A stretch of DNA of 6,559 nt from Pseudomonadota bacterium (lineage in GTDB: Bacteria > Pseudomonadota > Alphaproteobacteria > Rhizobiales > Xanthobacteraceae), in assembly GCA_963205465.1 (NCBI GenBank), contig CAUJKG010000359.1, positions 1-6,559 of the forward strand, read 5' to 3'. The position numbers and the translations under genes were made by a program. Shown in pieces: positions 5,895-6,559 of this stretch. The notes beneath the pieces were generated by a model. That model did not search any database. It was not told where the DNA came from and saw nothing but the letters and a program-made list of their open reading frames with translations. The first letter of the stretch is position 1; every line of letters starts with the position of its first letter.

Positions 5895-6559
5895 TCAGGC
5901 TTTTCGCGATCTTTTTACCGGGCGGGGAACCGCTTTTCGCGGCGGCGCGGCTGCGACAACGAGTGCCGCCTCCGAGAGTGTCACCGCGGCCCCCGCGAGC
6001 GTCCGCTTGATCTCCTCGCCCGCGCGGTAGGCCGCAACCAGCGCCTCGAACAGCGCCTCCACCTTGGCGAGTTCCGCGGGGCCTTCGATGCCATGGGCGT
6101 CGATCGCCTCCCGCAGCATGCGGATCGAAAGCTCATCCGGCATCAGGAAGAACCCGCGCGCCTCAAACGCGCGGCCTTCCGTACAATCCGTCCGCAAGGC
6201 GAAGGCTGCTTCCTCGGCAAGGCGATTGAGCGCCGCGTTCGCGCGGCCTAGCCGCTTCGCCATCAGCGCAAGATTGGCGGCGTCGATCCCTTCCTTCGCC
6301 AGCGCCGGCGCAAGCTTGCGCAGACGCGCGCGCAGATATTTCGGATCCTTGTTGGTCGGATCACTCGCATAGGGGATCCGAAGCTTCTTCAAGGTCGCAA
6401 CCAGCCGCGCCTTCGGCAGATCGAGAAACGGCCGGCCGATGAAAACGCCGTCGCGTTTATGGACACGGCGGATACCGGCAAGCCCGCCAAGGCCGGAGCC
6501 GCGGCCCATCCGATGCAGCACCGTCTCGGCCTGATCGTCGCGCGTATGCGCGGTCATCA
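5895..6559 (-). CDS. tilS: tRNA(Ile)-lysidine synthase TilS, 3' part (5' end outside the window)
   Basis: TilS attaches lysine to C34 of the tRNA-Ile with CAU anticodon, so that it reads AUA and is charged with isoleucine. The gene is read leftward and its beginning lies beyond the right edge. About 220 C-terminal residues are visible. Counting from the first complete codon, they include the conserved HTRDDQAET (4-12), the GRGSGLGGLAGI loop (18-29), RPFL (42-45) and DPTNKD followed by an arginine-rich YLRARLR (66-80). These are hallmarks of the N-type ATP-pyrophosphatase core of TilS. The P-loop SGGxDS expected upstream is not in the window. The methionine at 6557-6555 is most likely internal, because the motif normally sits well inside the protein. 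The C-terminus is short and basic (ends VKRSRKA), without the extra domain of the longer E. coli enzyme. The stop is 151 bases from the ftsH start. No terminator is seen between them, so read-through into ftsH is possible. Confidence 0.95.
   Translation of the reverse strand, partial: MTAHTRDDQAETVLHRMGRGSGLGGLAGIRRVHKRDGVFIGRPFLDLPKARLVATLKKLRIPYASDPTNKDPKYLRARLRKLAPALAKEGIDAANLALMAKRLGRANAALNRLAEEAAFALRTDCTEGRAFEARGFFLMPDELSIRMLREAIDAHGIEGPAELAKVEALFEALVAAYRAGEEIKRTLAGAAVTLSEAALVVAAAPPRKAVPRPVKRSRKA

Noticed and set aside
6555..6557. ATG as the start of tilS
   Set aside because: It sits four codons before the DDQAET motif, which lies well inside TilS, and the P-loop would be missing. The gene continues past the window edge.

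Overview
The window looks like a piece of an alphaproteobacterial chromosome, most likely Hyphomicrobiales (Rhizobiales) close to the Bradyrhizobium/Nitrobacteraceae-Xanthobacteraceae group. The basis is GC-rich DNA with a matching codon bias, the tilS-ftsH-glmM neighbourhood known from rhizobia, and the FtsH protein itself, whose N-terminal segment and EPQPQA C-terminus resemble my memory of Bradyrhizobium FtsH. No search was run, so the placement is an inference.

Layout from left to right: (1) An AT-rich stretch of about 200 bp without a gene (1-204) carries nine TTAA tetramers, including one TTAA-N7-TTAA pair of the CtrA type and a 14-bp palindrome. (2) glmM lies on the minus strand (205-1551) and ends in a terminator-like hairpin. 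(3) A 175-bp gap separates glmM from a divergent plus-strand gene. (4) That gene (1727-2764) encodes an unrecognised exported, cysteine-rich protein that appears to consist of two diverged copies of one domain. (5) Converging on it with a gap of only 9 bp is a minus-strand gene for an exported DUF4424-type protein (2774-3811). The two stop codons lie inside one perfect 9-bp inverted repeat. (6) ftsH (3824-5743, minus) lies 12 bp upstream of the DUF4424 gene and probably shares its transcript. (7) The 3' part of tilS (5895-6559, minus) runs off the right edge. A good sigma70-like promoter with an overlapping heat-shock-like reading sits between tilS and ftsH.

The recognisable genes are housekeeping genes. 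TilS makes lysidine at the wobble base of tRNA-Ile(CAU), FtsH is the membrane-bound AAA+ zinc protease, and GlmM makes glucosamine-1-phosphate for peptidoglycan and lipopolysaccharide. The two exported proteins of unknown function sit between ftsH and glmM, and one of them is on the opposite strand, so glmM cannot be read from the ftsH promoter here.

I see no mobile element, CRISPR array, tRNA, rRNA or defence system. The points that deserve attention are small. They are the domain-duplicated secreted protein, a terminator-shaped hairpin inside the signal-peptide codons of the DUF4424 gene, the shared palindrome over two convergent stop codons, and the TTAA-rich block at the left edge.
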